NCBI RefSeq assembly: GCF_014204865.1
Contig: NZ_JACHMG010000001.1
Location: 5,048,501 to 5,112,500, forward strand
DNA from: Amycolatopsis jiangsuensis
GTDB taxonomy: Bacteria > Actinomycetota > Actinomycetes > Mycobacteriales > Pseudonocardiaceae
Reading direction: 5' to 3'
Length of the DNA: 64,000 bases
The translations under genes and the position numbers were made by a program. Under the pieces are notes generated by a model. It worked only from the letters and a program-made list of their open reading frames with translations, made no database searches and was not told the DNA's origin. Position 1 is the first letter of the stretch. Every line of letters starts with the position of its first letter. Positions 7,891 to 16,477 of the stretch are shown here, one piece after another.

Positions 7891-8749
7891 CCCGTTCGAC
7901 GCACTCGCGCTGCCCTCGTCGCCGGTCGATCCCGATCCGGCCTTCGCCGAGCAGCTGCGGGACGACCTGCGCCGCCTGATCCTGAACGGAGTGGAGATGA
8001 CCACCACCGACACCACCGCACCGCGTTCGCTCACGCCGTATGTGGCGGTGACCGACGCACGGGCCGCGCTCGAGTTCTACGTCGAGGTCTTCGGCGCCCG
8101 GCGCCGGGGCGAGCCGATCGTGATGGAGGACGGCCGGATCGGGCATGCCGAACTCGCCATCGGCGACAGTGTGCTGATGTTCGCCGAGGAGTTCCCGGAG
8201 CTGGGCAACGTCGTGGCCGCCGAGGGCGGCGCACTCGTGCGCGTCGAGGTGCCGGACGTGCGGCGCAGTGTGGCGCGGGCGGTGGAACTGGGCGCGGAAC
8301 TGCTGCGTCCGGTCGAGGACCGGGGCTACGGATTGGGCGGCACGATCAAGGACCCGTACGGCCAGCGCTGGCTGGTCGGACAGGCGGGACCGCAAGAGCC
8401 GCGGGAAAAGCACGGCGAGGCGATCTACTTCACCTTCCAGGTGCCCGACGACGAGAGAGCCAAGGCGTTCTACGGCGCGGTGCTCGGCTGGCAGTTCACT
8501 CCGGGCAGCGTGCCTGGCGCCTGGGGCACCGAGGGCGACGGGCTCACCGGCGGACTGTGGGGCGGGCCGGAGCGGCAGACCGGCTGGAAGCTGATGTACG
8601 CGGTGGACGACCTCGCCGTGGCGCGCGAGCAGGTGCGCGAACACGGTGGTACCGCGGGCGAAGTGGAGCACCACTCGTACGGCCGGACGGCGGATTGCGT
8701 CGACGACCAGGGCATCGAGTTCTGGCTGTGGGAGCGGCCGCGCGAGTGA
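7883..8749 (+). CDS. Two-domain VOC (glyoxalase/bleomycin resistance-like) protein coupled to sigma factor
   Basis: 288 residues. After an N-terminal tail of about 40 residues (DPFDALALPSSPVDPDPAFA, EQLRDDLRRLIL) come two VOC domains: one from LTPYVAVTDARAALEFYVEV, with DPYGQRWLVG at its end, and one from YFTFQVPDDERAKAFYGAVL, ending VDDQGIEFWLWERP. VOC proteins bind metals or small molecules, and some sequester antibiotics or act as lyases or dioxygenases. AAGGAGGGG precedes the start, inside the sigma gene. The acidic helical tail resembles segments that follow actinobacterial sigma genes, so it might contact the sigma factor; that is only an inference. Confidence 0.75.
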   Translation: MTDPFDALALPSSPVDPDPAFAEQLRDDLRRLILNGVEMTTTDTTAPRSLTPYVAVTDARAALEFYVEVFGARRRGEPIVMEDGRIGHAELAIGDSVLMFAEEFPELGNVVAAEGGALVRVEVPDVRRSVARAVELGAELLRPVEDRGYGLGGTIKDPYGQRWLVGQAGPQEPREKHGEAIYFTFQVPDDERAKAFYGAVLGWQFTPGSVPGAWGTEGDGLTGGLWGGPERQTGWKLMYAVDDLAVAREQVREHGGTAGEVEHHSYGRTADCVDDQGIEFWLWERPRE

Positions 8750-8750
8750 G

Positions 8751-9197
8751 ATGAGTCAACTCCCCGGCGGCATCCGCGCCGCACGGGAGCACACTCGGGA
8801 GATGACTGGGCAGTGGACGCCCCGAGACGACGCCGAGCTGGCCGCCGGCTGGCGGCTGTGGCTGGAGCTGGGTTCGTGTGCCTGGCCGGGGCCGGACTGG
8901 GACGGCACGCCCGCCGAGGCGGTGCGTGGTCTGGACCGGTGCTTCAACGCCTGTGACGAGATCCTGTCCGGCTACCACCACGGCGGCGGTCCGGCCGACG
9001 CCGCGGTGGCCGGCCTGGTCCGGTCGATGATCCTGGCCGCGAACTGGACGCTGGAGCTCTGGCGCGACGACACCACCCCGCTCGACGCGGAACGCGCCGC
9101 GCTGCTGCACGCCGATCTCGCCGCGTTCGCCGACCACGCGGAGAGCGTGCGCGCCATCCTCGCCGGCGGCGGGGGCTGGGCCTCGCCGCCGACCTGA
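8751..9197 (+). CDS. Hypothetical protein
   Basis: A 148-residue soluble protein with no family I recognise. It is mostly alpha-helical with several Trp (GWRLWLELGSCAWPGPDWDG) and a central HHGGGPADAAVAGLVRSMIL segment. No signal peptide or membrane helix is visible. The start at ATG 8751 lies one base after the VOC gene stop; ATG 8802 (131 residues) is a reasonable alternative because the conserved-looking part begins near there. It is convergent with the gamma-glutamyltransferase gene, with 28 bases between the two stops. Confidence 0.6.
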   Translation: MSQLPGGIRAAREHTREMTGQWTPRDDAELAAGWRLWLELGSCAWPGPDWDGTPAEAVRGLDRCFNACDEILSGYHHGGGPADAAVAGLVRSMILAANWTLELWRDDTTPLDAERAALLHADLAAFADHAESVRAILAGGGGWASPPT

Positions 9198-9225
9198 CCC
9201 TCAGCGGCCGGTCGCCGCGGATGAC

Positions 9226-10998
9226 TCAGCGGCCCACCGCGTAGCCCTGCATGCCGCGCGCGTTGGCGGCCGCGCGCAGGATGCCGCCGGAACGGGACAC
9301 CGCGGAAAGCCTGCCCAGCGCCCACTCCCCGGCGTCGACCACCTGGTGCCCGCGTTCGGTCAGCTCGGCCAGGGTGGCCCGGCCGAGCCGCGATTCGGCG
9401 ACCACCTCGCGCGGGTTCCAGGAGCGCGGGTAGAACGAGCTGGGGAACGCGGTGGTGTGCCAGGCCGGCGAGTCGATCGCCTCCTGCAGATTCAGACCGC
9501 CGAGCGTGTGTGCCAGCCAGAAACACAGCTGCCACTGGTCCTGCTGGTCGCCGCCCGGGGTGCCGAAGGCGAGCACGGGCTCGCCGTCGCGCAGGGCCAT
9601 GGACGGCGAAAGCGTGATGCGCGGTCGCTTGCCCGGCGCGAGCGAGTTGGGCAGACCCGGTTCGAGCCAGAACATCTGCGCGCGCGAGTCGAGGCAGAAG
9701 CCGAGCTCCGGGATCGTCGGACTGGACTGCAGCCAGCCGCCCGACGGCGTCAGCGAAATCAGGTTGCCCGCCGCGTCCACCACGTCGAGGTGCACGGTGT
9801 CGCCGCGTACCTGGCCCTGCGGGCCGACCGTGGGCTCGCCGGTGGCACCGTCCCCGGAGGTCGCGCCACGAAGCGAGTCGAGGATCGCCGGCAGCTTCGG
9901 CTCGCCCGCCGCCGCACCCGGGCGCAGCTCGCCACTCGCCTCGTCGCCGATCAACGCCCGCCGCGCATCGGTGTACTCCGCGGAAAGCAGCACGTCGAGC
10001 GGTACGTCGGTGTCGCCGTACCAGGCCTCGCGGTCAGCGAACGCCAGCTTCGTGGCCTCCACCGCCAGGTGCACCGTCCGCGCCGACGGAATACCGTCCA
10101 CATAGGACAACTCATCGCGGAAGCCGTTCAGCAGCAAAGCCTGCTGGGCGAGCGTCGGCCCCTGCGTCCAGCCGCCGCACTTGACGAGGCTCCAGTCGCC
10201 GAGGTCGGTGATCAGGGCATCCTCATAGGACGCGCTCCAGGACGCGAGATCCTGCGCGGTCAGCAGACCCGCGTGGTCGCGTCCGGAGGCATCGCGGAAA
10301 GCCTTGCGACAGAAGGCTTCGATTGCCTCGGCAACGAAGCCTTGTGACCACGCCCGGCGGGCCGCGTCGATCTGCGCTTCGCGCCCGGATACGGCTTCCG
10401 CCTCGGCGAGCAGCCGCTCCCACGTGCCGGCCAGCGCCGGATTCCGGTGCAGCTGCCCGGTCGCCGGCGGTTTTCCGTCCGTCAGCCACAGCGCGGCGGA
10501 CGTGGGCCAGTGCTCGGTGAACAGCTCCTGCACGGTGCGCACGGTGTGGCCGACCCGGCTGACCAACGGCACGCCGTTCCGCGCGTATCCGATCGCATAG
10601 CCGAGCACCTCGCGCAGCGACTTCGTGCCGTGGTCACGCAGCAGCAGCAACCACGCGTCCCACGCCGCCGGCACCGTAGCGGCCAGCAGCCCGCTGCCCG
10701 GGACCAGGTCGAGCCCCAGTCCGGTGACGTGCTCGATGGTCGCCGCCGCGGGCGCCGGCCCCTGTCCGGCCAGCACCCGCGGCGTGCGGTCGTGGGCGGT
10801 CACGAAGATCCCGGGCACCTGCCCGCCCGGCCCGTTGAGGTGCGGTTCGGCCACCTGCAGCACGAACCCCGCGGCCACCGCGGCGTCGAAGGCGTTGCCG
10901 CCGTTCTCCAGCACCGCCATCCCGGTGGCCGAGGCCAGCCAGTGGGTCGATGCCACCATGCCGTGGGTACCGGTCAGCTCCGGTCGGGTCGTGAACAT
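9226..10998 (-). CDS. Gamma-glutamyltransferase family protein (Ntn hydrolase)
   Basis: 590 residues, the usual length of GGT. It contains the large-subunit start (MVASTHWLASATGMAVLENG, then GNAFDAAVAAGF), the processing and nucleophile region RGDTVHLDVVDAAGNLISLT with the Thr at the predicted new N-terminus, and the small-subunit PGKRPRITLSPSMAL, GTPGGD and LGGLNLQEAIDSP segments. Known members cleave gamma-glutamyl amides such as glutathione after self-processing. No signal peptide is seen, so it is probably cytoplasmic. The residue before Thr is Asp rather than the more common Thr or Gly, so specificity may differ. It is monocistronic or loosely linked to the VOC gene 31 bases upstream. 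Confidence 0.85.
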   Translation of the reverse strand: MFTTRPELTGTHGMVASTHWLASATGMAVLENGGNAFDAAVAAGFVLQVAEPHLNGPGGQVPGIFVTAHDRTPRVLAGQGPAPAAATIEHVTGLGLDLVPGSGLLAATVPAAWDAWLLLLRDHGTKSLREVLGYAIGYARNGVPLVSRVGHTVRTVQELFTEHWPTSAALWLTDGKPPATGQLHRNPALAGTWERLLAEAEAVSGREAQIDAARRAWSQGFVAEAIEAFCRKAFRDASGRDHAGLLTAQDLASWSASYEDALITDLGDWSLVKCGGWTQGPTLAQQALLLNGFRDELSYVDGIPSARTVHLAVEATKLAFADREAWYGDTDVPLDVLLSAEYTDARRALIGDEASGELRPGAAAGEPKLPAILDSLRGATSGDGATGEPTVGPQGQVRGDTVHLDVVDAAGNLISLTPSGGWLQSSPTIPELGFCLDSRAQMFWLEPGLPNSLAPGKRPRITLSPSMALRDGEPVLAFGTPGGDQQDQWQLCFWLAHTLGGLNLQEAIDSPAWHTTAFPSSFYPRSWNPREVVAESRLGRATLAELTERGHQVVDAGEWALGRLSAVSRSGGILRAAANARGMQGYAVGR

Positions 10999-11029
10999 GC
11001 CCGGGATCGTACGCGTTGCTAACGACTTG

Positions 11030-11440
11030 TCACCAGGTGCCGGGCCGCCTCCGCTCCGGCTCGTACGGCTGGGTGATGACCTCCATACCGTTGCCACCCG
11101 GGTCGAGGAAGTAGACGCCCCGGCCGCCGTGGTTGTGGTTGATCTCGCCGGGCATCCCGCCGCCCGGCGCACCGAAGTAGTCCACCCCGGTTTCCTTCAG
11201 CCGCGCGAAGAACGCGTCGAAATCGGTTTCCGGGATGAGGAAACAGTAATGCTGCAAGCGCAGGTCCTCGACCGGCACGGTGGCGAAGTCGAGCCGGACG
11301 CCATTGCCGGTTTCCACCGGGATGAACGGCCCCCACTCGATGCCGATCTCCACGTCCAGCAGACGCGCGAGGAACTCGGCGGATTCCCGGTTGTCCCGGG
11401 ACGGAACGATCAGATGATTCAGTTCGACAGAAACGGACAC
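11030..11440 (-). CDS. VOC family protein (single glyoxalase-like domain)
   Basis: 136 residues forming one VOC domain made of two beta-alpha-beta-beta-beta units: ELNHLIVPSRDNRESAEFLA at the start and GRGVYFLDPGGNGMEVITQP near the end. His in ELNHL and Glu in GMEVI are the usual metal ligands, so it may be a metal-dependent lyase, isomerase or dioxygenase, or a small-molecule-binding protein. GTG start preceded by GGAGG at a good distance. It is followed after 31 bases by the gamma-glutamyltransferase gene on the same strand. The substrate is unknown. Confidence 0.82.
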   Translation of the reverse strand: MSVSVELNHLIVPSRDNRESAEFLARLLDVEIGIEWGPFIPVETGNGVRLDFATVPVEDLRLQHYCFLIPETDFDAFFARLKETGVDYFGAPGGGMPGEINHNHGGRGVYFLDPGGNGMEVITQPYEPERRRPGTW

Positions 11441-11542
11441 GAACAATGCCTCCAGAAGGCATTCCGGCACCTCCATGCCTCACCCAGCCGGTGACCGACA
11501 CGCGATGCCACACCCACGGTAACCCGCGGGGCAACCGCGTTT

Positions 11543-11893
11543 CTATCCCAGCGAGATACGCAGCACGAGTACCGCCACCGAGAGGATCAGCAGCACCGCG
11601 GCCGGGGTCATTCCGTTCGCGTCCTTCTTCTGCACGTGCCGGGCGACGGCGAGCAGGAAGTACAGCAGCACGCCGATCGCCGCCGCGATGCCCAGTGCCG
11701 GCACCCAGATTCCGGCGATCAGGCCCGCCGCACCGGCGAACTCGCAGGCGGCCAGTGGCGGGAAGGCCTTGCGGGGCACGTCGACCCGGGTGAGGTTCTC
11801 CACGATCTGCTTGGCACCGGCGAGTTTGCCCGCTCCGGAAGCGATCAGCACTGCCGCGAACACCACCGCGACCACGATGTAGGGAAAGAGCAC
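11543..11893 (-). CDS. DoxX family membrane protein
   Basis: 116 residues with four predicted membrane helices (IVVAVVFAAVLIASGAGKLA, LAACEFAGAAGLIAGIWV, LGIAAAIGVLLYFLLAVARH, PAAVLLILSVAVLVLRISLG) and the DoxX-like GAGKL motif after helix 1. DoxX proteins are small quinone-linked or redox-related membrane proteins. GTG start with AGGAGG upstream. It follows the UDP-glucose dehydrogenase gene on the same strand with a 49-base gap. Confidence 0.82.
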   Translation of the reverse strand: MLFPYIVVAVVFAAVLIASGAGKLAGAKQIVENLTRVDVPRKAFPPLAACEFAGAAGLIAGIWVPALGIAAAIGVLLYFLLAVARHVQKKDANGMTPAAVLLILSVAVLVLRISLG

Positions 11894-11942
11894 CAGCGGG
11901 CCTCCTGTCCGGTTCCGACCGGATCAGGATGCCAGAAGAACG

Positions 11943-13250
11943 TCAGGAAACCGCCACCTGCCGCCGCGCCGCGCGGGGGCGGCCGACGCCCTGCCAGGAC
12001 AGGCCGGCGTCGAGGATCATCCGCGGGTCGAGCAGGTTGCGGGTGTCCACCACGTCGTCGCCCTCCATCGCCTCGGCCATCGCGGGCCAGTCGAGATTGC
12101 GGAACTCGGCCCATTCGGTGAGCACCACGACCACGTCCGCGTCCTTGGCCACCTGGTACGGGTCGTCGACCACGGTCATCCCGTCGATCCCGCCGGAGAC
12201 CGCCGGGTCGTAGGCGGTGATCTCCGCGCCCAGCGCGCCGAGCACCGAGGACACCGCCAGCGCGGGCGAATCCCGCAGATCGTTCGTGCCCGCCTTGAAC
12301 GCGAGGCCGAGCACGCCGATCCGGGCGCCGGCCAGTGTCCCGCCGCAGGCACCGGCGATCTTGGCCACCACCCGGTCGCGCTGCGCGATGTTCTCGCCGA
12401 TCGCCGAGGTCAGCATGCGGAAGTCGTAGTCCACCGATTCGGCGACCTTCACCAGCGCGCTGGTGTCCTTCGGCAGGCAGGACCCGCCCCAGCCCGGCCC
12501 GGGCCTGAGGAACGTCCGGCCGATCCGCCGGTCGTAGCCCATGCCTTCGGTGACCAGGTCGATGTCCGCGCCGAGCCGTTCGCACAGTTCGGCCATCGAG
12601 TTCACATAGGACAGTTTGAGCGCGAGGAAGCAGTTCGCCGCGTACTTCACCAGCTCCGCGCTCGCCGCGTCGGCGAGTACGACCGGCGCGGCGAGGCCGG
12701 CGTACAGCTCGCCGACCCAGCGTGCCGCGGCAGGTGCGTCGGAGCCGACCACGATCCGGTCCGGATGCAGGAAGTCCCGTACCGCGGTGCTCTCACGCAG
12801 GAACTCCGGATTGGACACCACCGGCACGTCGTCCCGGCCGATCATCGCGCGGATCCGCTGCGCGGTACCGACCGGCACGGTCGACTTGGTGATCACCGCA
12901 CAGCCGGACGGCAGTACGTCACCGATCTCCGCGGTCACCGCCTCCACCGCACGCAGGTCCGCGGACCCACCCGCACCCATCGGCGTCGGCACGCAGAGGA
13001 ACACCCCCTCGGCGCCACGCACCGCGTCCCGTGCGCCGACGACGAACGTCAGCCGTCCGCTGCCCAGCCCGCGTTCGACGAGTTCGGCCAGCCCCGGTTC
13101 GAGGATGTCCACCTGCCCGGCCGACAGCCGTGCCACCTTCACCTTGTCCACGTCCACGCAGGTGACGCGATGTCCCAGGCTCGCGAGACACGCCCCCGTG
13201 GTCAATCCGACGTATCCGGTCCCCACCACGACGATCCGAGCAGCGCTCAT
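11943..13250 (-). CDS. ugd: UDP-glucose 6-dehydrogenase
   Basis: 435 residues covering a complete enzyme that oxidises UDP-glucose to UDP-glucuronate with two NAD+. Seen: N-terminal Rossmann motif VVGTGYVGLTTGACLASLGH; the central VTKSTVP-like TKSTVPVGTA; catalytic Cys in GPGWGGSCLPKDTSALV; and a C-terminal UDP-binding domain with GLAFKAGTNDLRDSPAL. UDP-glucuronate feeds cell-wall or extracellular polysaccharide, or glycoside tailoring. No glycosyltransferase lies next to it, so the end product is open. Confidence 0.95.
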   Translation of the reverse strand: MSAARIVVVGTGYVGLTTGACLASLGHRVTCVDVDKVKVARLSAGQVDILEPGLAELVERGLGSGRLTFVVGARDAVRGAEGVFLCVPTPMGAGGSADLRAVEAVTAEIGDVLPSGCAVITKSTVPVGTAQRIRAMIGRDDVPVVSNPEFLRESTAVRDFLHPDRIVVGSDAPAAARWVGELYAGLAAPVVLADAASAELVKYAANCFLALKLSYVNSMAELCERLGADIDLVTEGMGYDRRIGRTFLRPGPGWGGSCLPKDTSALVKVAESVDYDFRMLTSAIGENIAQRDRVVAKIAGACGGTLAGARIGVLGLAFKAGTNDLRDSPALAVSSVLGALGAEITAYDPAVSGGIDGMTVVDDPYQVAKDADVVVVLTEWAEFRNLDWPAMAEAMEGDDVVDTRNLLDPRMILDAGLSWQGVGRPRAARRQVAVS

Positions 13251-13312
13251 AGTGCACGAAGGTGACAGCCGGAGTTGACCGCAGCGCTAACGGAAGTGGA
13301 CGCGGCCGAATA

Positions 13313-13329
13313 CTCCTCGCGACGAGGAG
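13313..13329. other. Short hairpin upstream of the SDR gene
   Basis: CTCCTCG-CGA-CGAGGAG forms a 7-bp perfect stem with a 3-base loop in the 160-base divergent gap between the UDP-glucose dehydrogenase gene and the plus-strand SDR. About 40 bases further on, GTTAACCTT contains a TAACCT that could be a -10 element for the SDR. It could be an operator or an RNA hairpin; no function is shown. Confidence 0.4.
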
Positions 13330-13410
13330 CGGGTGAGACGGCACACGCCTGCGCGGCGCGAACGAGCGTTAACCTTCTGGCAGGAGCCCGCAGCAGGAGG
13401 AAGGCAGCAC

Positions 13411-14169
13411 ATGCAGATCACCGACACCGCAGCGCTCGTCACCGGCGGCGCCTCGGGCCTGGGCGGGGCCACCGCCAGGGCACTGGCCGCCAAGGGCGCG
13501 CGGGTGTTCGCGCTCGACCTCGCCGCCTCGATCGAGAAGGCCGAGCAGGTCGAGGGCGTCACCTACGTCGAGGCCGACGTGACCGACCCGGACCAGGTCC
13601 AGGTGGCCGTCGACACCGCGGCCGGCTCCGGCGTACCGCTGCGCACCGTGGTCAACTGCGCCGGGATCGGCCCGTCCGCGCGCATCCTGTCGAAGAAGGG
13701 CCGGCACGACCTCGCGCTGTACGCGAAGGTCATCCAGATCAACCTGATCGGCACGTTCAACGTCCTCACGGTCGCGTCGGAAGCGATCGCGAAGACCGAA
13801 CCGCTCGCCGACGACGCCCGCGGCGTCATCATCAACACCGCGTCGGTCGCCGCCTACGAGGGGCAGATCGGGCAGGTCGCCTACGCCTCCTCGAAGGGCG
13901 GGGTGGTGGGCCTGACCCTGCCGGCCGCGCGCGACCTGGCCTCGCACGGAATCCGCGTGCTGACCATCGCGCCCGGCATCGTCGACACGCCGATGCTCGC
14001 CACGGTCAGCGACGAGTTCCGCGCCACGCTTTCGGCCGGGGTGCCGTTCCCGAAGCGGCTGGCCCGCCCGGACGAGTACGCGCAGCTCGCGCTGTCCTTG
14101 ATCGACCACGACTACCTCAACGGCGAGGTCGTCCGGATGGACGGTTCGCTGCGGATGGCTCCGCGCTGA
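13411..14169 (+). CDS. Short-chain dehydrogenase, 3-hydroxyacyl-CoA dehydrogenase type II-like
   Basis: 252 residues of classical SDR fold: cofactor motif TGGASGLGGA near the N-terminus, DVTDPDQ, the NCAGIG motif (normally NNAG), catalytic Ser in NTASVAAYEGQIGQ, and YASSK with catalytic Tyr and Lys. Sequence style (NLIGTFNV, APGIVDTPML, PFPKRLARPDEYA, VVRMDGSLRM) is that of the HSD10/17-beta type II group acting on 3-hydroxyacyl-CoA in fatty-acid or branched-chain breakdown. The ATG has an excellent AGGAGGAAGG site. It is convergent with the nuclease gene seven bases away. Confidence 0.88.
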   Translation: MQITDTAALVTGGASGLGGATARALAAKGARVFALDLAASIEKAEQVEGVTYVEADVTDPDQVQVAVDTAAGSGVPLRTVVNCAGIGPSARILSKKGRHDLALYAKVIQINLIGTFNVLTVASEAIAKTEPLADDARGVIINTASVAAYEGQIGQVAYASSKGGVVGLTLPAARDLASHGIRVLTIAPGIVDTPMLATVSDEFRATLSAGVPFPKRLARPDEYAQLALSLIDHDYLNGEVVRMDGSLRMAPR

Positions 14170-14176
14170 GGCGGAG

Positions 14177-15823
14177 TCAGAGGTCGAGCATGTAGGGCAC
14201 TTCGGCGTCGGCCCGGCTGGTCATCCACTCGCGCAGCGCGTGGGTGGCCAGCACGTCGTCCTCGTTGTAGCGCAGCAGCCGCTCGCGCTGGCTCTCGTCC
14301 GGGACCGCGCCGTCCATGCCGACCGCGTCGCGGTACCAGCGCATGGACGCTTCGCCGCCGGCTTCCGGGTCACGCCACGAGAACCCGGCCACCGGGGCGA
14401 TCACCTTGAGCCCCTTGCCCCGGGAGCACAGGAACTGGTCGGTGACGCTGCGGAACAGGTCCACCCACTCTTCGGAATCCACAAAGGACTGAATGGCGGC
14501 CTTGGCGGGGATCCCGGGGTACGCACCGAAGCGTTCGGCCGAGCCGAACAGCCAGCGGTTCTCGGCGAGTGCGTTGTAGCAGTAGGCGCGGAAGGTCAGC
14601 CCCGCGGCGTGCGTACGTTCGCGGATGTCGGTGAACCAGGCCCAGAACTGCGCGAACGAACGTGCCTCGTCGTCGGTGGGCAGCGGATCCCAGGTCGCGA
14701 ACGCGCGATACCCCTGCGGCACACCGATGTCCACTCCGGACAGCCAGGTGCCCCAGAGGTAGGCACCCGCGTCGCCGAAGCTCTCCATGTCGACGTCGAT
14801 CTCGACGTCCGCCCTCGACACCCGCACCCGGGGCGCGCGGCGGACCACCGTCAGGTCGGCCAGCCACGCCCGCGCGAGCATGATCGCGTCGGTGAACGTG
14901 CCGCCGGTCCAGTTCCTCGTCGGCGCCTCGGCCGCCGGGTCGAGCGCGGCCAGCTCGTCCACAGTGGACACCCCGGCCTTGCGCAGCTCCCCGGCGTCCT
15001 CCCCGCGTACCACGAGGCTCACGTCGCGGCTTTCGGTGAGCGCCACCTCGCAGGTGGGCCAGAACGGACACCGCCGGCACTCCAGCACCCGCGAAGGGGC
15101 GGCCAGCGCCTCGGCGCCGGTCGCGGCCGCGGTGGCCACCGCGAGCCGGTCGGCGAACCGGGCGTCGTACTCGTCCAGCGCACTACGTCCGCCCGGCCAG
15201 GTGCCCGCGGTGAGGTCGTGCCACACCACCACGTCGGCATCCAGCCCGATCACACCGCCGACCGCACGGTCGGGCTCGGCCTTCCCGTAGGTCTGCAGCA
15301 TCCGGCGCAGATGTGCCAGCCGCAGCTGGTCCCGCGGCTGCGCACGGACCTTGCGTGCCTCGTCCGGACCGCGGTGTGCCGGGTCCAGATCCGTGAGCAC
15401 GGTGGTCGGCGCGCCTTGCCCGCGGTCGGTGATCCGGTGCCGCACCACGAGCACCGGGACGTACCCGGTCGCGGTGCGCACGAGCAGGTCCACTCCGCCG
15501 CGGCGGTGGCCGACCGGATCACCGGGCAGCAGCGCGCCCCAGATGTACTGCGCCCCTTCGGCGAAGGCCTCTTCGGTACGCAGCACGCGTTCCGCGGCCG
15601 GAAGCGCCCGCTTGATGTGCACCCAGGTGGCGTCCGGTCCGGTGGCCTCGGCGAGCTGCCGGGCGATGGCTTCGCGGTGCGCGGTGGCGTCGTCGATACG
15701 TTGCTGGGCGGTCGGGTCCGGCGGCGGCAGCGGCACGTCGCGCATGTCCGGGTCGTGCTCCAGGTGCACCCGGCGCCGGCACCGGCTGACCGCGCCCGCG
15801 TCGAGCAGCACCTCGTCTCCCAT
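14177..15823 (-). CDS. TM0106-family RecB-like nuclease
   Basis: 548 residues. The N-terminal part resembles a RecB-type PD-(D/E)XK nuclease (HRRGGVDLLVRTATGYVPVL, then VVRHR), followed by a Cys cluster (LECRRCPFWPTC) as in Cas4/AddB-like Fe-S or Zn nucleases. The C-terminal part is an RNase H-like exonuclease domain with DVDMES, YNALAENRWLF and RYNEDDVLATHALREWM. This combination defines the TM0106 RecB-like family, a DNA repair-type exonuclease whose role is not established. The ATG at 15823 is used; GTG at 15832 is possible. It is divergent from DUF6474. Confidence 0.85.
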   Translation of the reverse strand: MGDEVLLDAGAVSRCRRRVHLEHDPDMRDVPLPPPDPTAQQRIDDATAHREAIARQLAEATGPDATWVHIKRALPAAERVLRTEEAFAEGAQYIWGALLPGDPVGHRRGGVDLLVRTATGYVPVLVVRHRITDRGQGAPTTVLTDLDPAHRGPDEARKVRAQPRDQLRLAHLRRMLQTYGKAEPDRAVGGVIGLDADVVVWHDLTAGTWPGGRSALDEYDARFADRLAVATAAATGAEALAAPSRVLECRRCPFWPTCEVALTESRDVSLVVRGEDAGELRKAGVSTVDELAALDPAAEAPTRNWTGGTFTDAIMLARAWLADLTVVRRAPRVRVSRADVEIDVDMESFGDAGAYLWGTWLSGVDIGVPQGYRAFATWDPLPTDDEARSFAQFWAWFTDIRERTHAAGLTFRAYCYNALAENRWLFGSAERFGAYPGIPAKAAIQSFVDSEEWVDLFRSVTDQFLCSRGKGLKVIAPVAGFSWRDPEAGGEASMRWYRDAVGMDGAVPDESQRERLLRYNEDDVLATHALREWMTSRADAEVPYMLDL

Positions 15824-15911
15824 GACGATCACTCTATCCGCCGCGAGCCGACATGCCCGCCACCGCCGGGACCAGTAAGTTCGAGCCCGACACGGCGTTG
15901 GAGGTAGGGCC

Positions 15912-16412
15912 ATGGCGCGCAAGGCCAAGGAGAACACGGCCACAGAGAGCAAGGCCAAGAAGAAGCAGGACGTGGGTGAAGCCCGGATCACCCCGAAGAA
16001 GGCGAAGAACGCGGTCGCGGTGGCCAAGGTGCTCGGCCCCGCGGTGCTTCCGGTGGTCGCGCCGTACGCGATCCGCGCCGCGGGAGCGGCCCGTGAGGCC
16101 TACGACCGCTACCAGGCGCGCAAGCTCGGCGTGGCGGTGGACCAGCTCGGCGAGTACACCGGCCGCGGCGCGGGGCTGCACGCGCGGATCGCCGGTCTCG
16201 TACAGGGGCTCGGTGAGCTGCGGAAGTCGGGGAAGGCCACCGACGCGGACCGGAAGTTCGCCGACGAGGCACAGTCGACGCTGGAGCAGCTCTCGGCCAC
16301 CGTGCGCGCCGCGGAACGGATGCCCGCGCCGCGCCGCAAGGCCGCACACCGCGGCGTGACCGGCGAGCTGGCGCGCCTGGAGGACCAGCTCCTGCACCGG
16401 CTGGGCGTCTGA
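15912..16412 (+). CDS. DUF6474 family protein
   Basis: 166 residues typical of this actinobacterial family: a Lys-rich start (KAKENTATESKAKKKQDVGE), a hydrophobic segment AVAVAKVLGPAVLPVVAPYA that could dip into the membrane, and a long helical region (AREAYDRYQARKLGVAVDQL and onward). ATG preceded by GGAGG. The function of the family is unknown; it may be membrane- or nucleic acid-associated given its basic tail. It ends just before a strong terminator hairpin shared with the convergent OpuC operon. Confidence 0.85.
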   Translation: MARKAKENTATESKAKKKQDVGEARITPKKAKNAVAVAKVLGPAVLPVVAPYAIRAAGAAREAYDRYQARKLGVAVDQLGEYTGRGAGLHARIAGLVQGLGELRKSGKATDADRKFADEAQSTLEQLSATVRAAERMPAPRRKAAHRGVTGELARLEDQLLHRLGV

Positions 16413-16426
16413 ACACACCCGTGCAG

Positions 16427-16468
16427 CCGTGAAGGCCCCTTTCAGAGAACTGAAAGGGGCCTTCACGG
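16427..16468. terminator. Perfect 19-bp hairpin, bidirectional terminator/repeat
   Basis: CCGTGAAGGCCCCTTTCAG and its exact complement CTGAAAGGGGCCTTCACGG are separated by AGAA. It lies 14 bases past the DUF6474 stop and 9 bases before the stop of the convergent substrate-binding protein gene. The symmetric position suits factor-independent termination in both directions. Hairpins with the GAAGGCCCC core are, from memory, a common intergenic repeat in Amycolatopsis; this could be confirmed by counting copies genome-wide. Confidence 0.88.
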
Positions 16469-16477
16469 ACTTCGGGG

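Noticed and set aside
5803..8034. Minus-strand open frame of 743 codons across the efflux pump and sigma factor
   Set aside because: Low-complexity Gln/Arg/Glu-rich translation typical of antisense frames; both plus-strand genes in it are well supported.
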